Source: Sporolactobacillus sp. CQH2019
Lineage (GTDB): Bacteria; Bacillota; Bacilli; Bacillales; Sporolactobacillaceae
Direction: 5' to 3'
Assembly (NCBI RefSeq): GCF_028765345.1
Contig: NZ_JARAJZ010000003.1
Span: 51,594-115,593 of the forward strand
Length of the DNA: 64,000 nt
Notes under the pieces: generated by a model
Database searches by the model: none
Told to the model about the DNA's origin: nothing
What the model saw: only the letters and a program-made list of their open reading frames with translations
Program-made: the position numbers and the translations under genes
Shown: positions 62,370-64,000 of the stretch, piece by piece
How positions within the stretch are numbered: position 1 is the stretch's first letter
Layout: the number at the start of each line of letters is the position of its first letter

Positions 62370-62571
62370 ATACAAGAGCAGATTAGCCGATTTACCCGTT
62401 AGGGACGGATCCGCCTTACTGAATCGCTCTGCTTGCTTTAATTGACCGGTTTCCAAAGTTCAAACTATTGGCTTAATGGGATTTCAGAATCCTTTTCGCA
62501 AGATGGATTGGTTGCCCTGAGTACTGAATATTTCGAAAAATAATTAACTCCATAGAGTTAGGAAGGATCTT

Positions 62572-63354
62572 ATGTCGAACCTTATGAAAGGTTGTGTTTT
62601 TAATATCCAGCGCTTCAGCATTCACGATGGGCCCGGAATCAGAACATCCGTTTTCTTTAAAGGCTGCCCGCTAAGATGTTCATGGTGTGCAAATCCGGAG
62701 TCTCAAAATCTTCATCCTGAAAAAATGTGGGATAACTCAAAAAACTCCTATTTTACTACTGGAGAATATTTGACGATCGCTGAAATAATGGTTCCCATAT
62801 TAAAAGATGTAGACTACTATCACGAATCCGGGGGTGGAGTTACTGTAACTGGTGGGGAGGTACTCTTACAAACACCATTTGTAGTAAATCTTTTAAGAGA
62901 ATGTAAAAAAAATAACATATCAACAGCCTGTGAGACATCGGCATATGCCTCATTACCACTTTTTAAGAAATTACTGGGAAACGTTGATTTACTCATTATG
63001 GATTTAAAGCATTATGATAGTGAAAAACACAGATCAGAAATCGGTGTTGGTAATAAAATAATTATTCAGAATTTAGATTATGCAATATCTCAGTTTAAAA
63101 ATATGATATTGAGAATTCCAATCATTCCTGGTTTTAATGATTCAGTCAATGATGCTCGTCATTTTTCATTGTTTTTGAGAGAACACAAAGTAGATGCTGT
63201 GGAACTTTTACCCTTTCATCAATTCGGCAAAAATAAATATAAATTTTTAAATCGTCAGTATAAGTATAAAAATGTTAAGGCTTTACATCCCGATAACCTT
63301 ATCGCATTTAGAGACATTGTTAAAAGTATGGGTATTGAGTGCAACATTGGATAA
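62572..63354 (+). CDS. Glycyl radical enzyme activase (radical SAM)
   Basis: The 260-residue protein has the SAM-cluster motif CPLRCSWC (Cys32, 36, 39) after SIHDGPGIRTSVFFKGC, and the TVTGGEVLLQ motif. It would install the glycyl radical on the preceding enzyme. The segment after the first motif has no further cysteine cluster, so the ferredoxin-like domain with two extra [4Fe-4S] clusters found in most eliminase activases is missing, as in the pyruvate formate-lyase activase. GGAAGGA precedes ATG 62572; the gap to the enzyme gene is 202 bases. Confidence 0.92.
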   Translation: MSNLMKGCVFNIQRFSIHDGPGIRTSVFFKGCPLRCSWCANPESQNLHPEKMWDNSKNSYFTTGEYLTIAEIMVPILKDVDYYHESGGGVTVTGGEVLLQTPFVVNLLRECKKNNISTACETSAYASLPLFKKLLGNVDLLIMDLKHYDSEKHRSEIGVGNKIIIQNLDYAISQFKNMILRIPIIPGFNDSVNDARHFSLFLREHKVDAVELLPFHQFGKNKYKFLNRQYKYKNVKALHPDNLIAFRDIVKSMGIECNIG

Positions 63355-63827
63355 GAATTTATGTGTCTGTGAAAAAATTACTGTGTGCAAGTAGTTATAT
63401 AAAATATACAAATAAGAAGCGGATTCGGTTCCTTTACCAGGAATTGAACCGTATTTTTTTTGTAGTTAAAAAAGCACAATTTATGGAGAGAAGTTGACAA
63501 GGCGTCAGTCACTGCCAACTGTCGCATAGATTCAATTCCCACGTTCGACAGCAAGTCCTCAACCACTAATTTAATGAATAAGTGAGTCAAGAGGCCGATT
63601 TGATAAGCATTGAATTTTTCACTTATTTACGAAAGGCTGTTCCGATGCTTTTTTTAGTTGAATAGTTGAATAAAGGAACGTTTCTTATTCTGTCGCGAAC
63701 GCATACATAATAATTGGGCCTTTATTCCAATTTAAAGATCACACGCATTGACTTAACATAAATGGGAAGGAATTTGTGAAGAAAAATCGAATTTTCATAT
63801 TGGAAAATAAACAAGGAGCGTGGACCC
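63355..63827. other. Intergenic region at the right edge of the AT-rich block
   Basis: It contains a terminator and no supported gene. Base composition returns to the chromosomal type near 63720. A 70-codon minus frame (63378-63590) could be a decayed remnant but shows no motif I know. Confidence 0.5.
63421..63462 (+). terminator. Terminator after the activase gene
   Basis: CGGTTC and GAACCG flank a loop that contains CC/GG complementarity, followed by a long T-run. Confidence 0.65.
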
Positions 63828-64000
63828 ATGCACCGGAAACGATTCAGGCTGTTATGCATGGCCTGTGCTTTAGGCATCAGTTTAACGCTGGAGGGCTGCG
63901 GATTGACAGCGAATGATCCGAAACAGGCACAAAACGAAAACACTTCTCCATACATACCCGTTCAGGATTACGCCGGTCAGGGCTATTCTTTGCCGAACGG
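63828..64000 (+). CDS. Lipoprotein, 5' part only
   Basis: ATG 63828 has AAGGAGCG upstream. The first residues are basic (HRKRFR), then a hydrophobic stretch and the lipobox LEGC with Cys at about 24, a lipoprotein signal peptide. The remainder visible (about 33 residues) is polar with IPVQDYAGQGYSLPNG. The gene runs out of the window and its family is not clear. Confidence 0.75.
   Translation, partial: MHRKRFRLLCMACALGISLTLEGCGLTANDPKQAQNENTSPYIPVQDYAGQGYSLPN

Noticed and set aside
63378-63590. 70-codon minus-strand frame after the activase
   Set aside because: It covers a terminator and has no start signal. A decayed gene is possible but not shown.

Overview
The window is a Bacillota chromosome segment, most like a Sporolactobacillus-type member of the Bacillales. 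The indicators are a ComK homologue, TrhP1/TrhP2 peptidase-U32 proteins, PepV, a YfhO-like membrane protein, a T-box leader, CcpA-type cre sites and a CIRCE-like operator. The species call is inference from gene content. Base composition is moderately GC-rich except for a clearly AT-rich block at about 54.0-63.7 kb.

Layout. The left edge holds the last codons of a tyrosine integrase facing the 3' end of a tRNA-Gln(CUG), the usual edge of an integrated element. At 0.7-7.6 kb there is a LacI-controlled sugar operon: xylose-isomerase-like epimerase, KDG-kinase-like PfkB kinase, HPS- and PHI-like proteins, and a transaldolase broken by an in-frame TAG. A cre-controlled MFS sugar-acid transporter follows. 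Then come a short UvrA paralogue, an alpha/beta hydrolase, a GH42 beta-galactosidase, ManC, PepV and a class I amidotransferase-type hydrolase. At 20.6-25.5 kb a T-box with a probable Met specifier precedes a SAM hydrolase and a complete ECF transporter, which together look like a methionine-economy unit. Next are YdcF, an aldo/keto reductase, a YfhO-like protein, ComK, a HAD phosphatase with glycerol-1-phosphate dehydrogenase, an MFS exporter behind a leader peptide and terminator, a ROK fructokinase, an M20 amidohydrolase, and ManA followed by a ribokinase-like remnant. At 41.4-46.8 kb a minus-strand operon (gluconokinase, Edd/IlvD-type dehydratase, KDPG aldolase, GntP) encodes phosphorylative Entner-Doudoroff use of gluconate. 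After it come a beta-hydroxyacid dehydrogenase, TrhP1/TrhP2, and a glycosyltransferase/glycosidase-like pair whose promoter carries a near-perfect CIRCE element.

The AT-rich block (54-63.7 kb) looks transferred. It holds a PRD regulator divergent from a fructose-family PTS EIIABC, a DeoR regulator, a glycyl radical enzyme with a Cys-Gly-Glu active-site motif, and a short activase. It reads as PTS import and phosphorylation of a polyol or anhydro-sugar followed by radical elimination; the substrate is unknown. The window ends inside a lipoprotein gene.

Three intergenic spaces (16.7, 31.5 and 40.4 kb) hold tandem arrays that differ in sequence but share an exact 21-bp phase and a CCGATA-like core. 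The third is built into three exact 224-bp higher-order units. These arrays, the CIRCE-controlled glycosyltransferase operon and the radical-enzyme cluster are the least conventional content. No GC content, database search or structure prediction was computed; statements about families rest on motif recognition.
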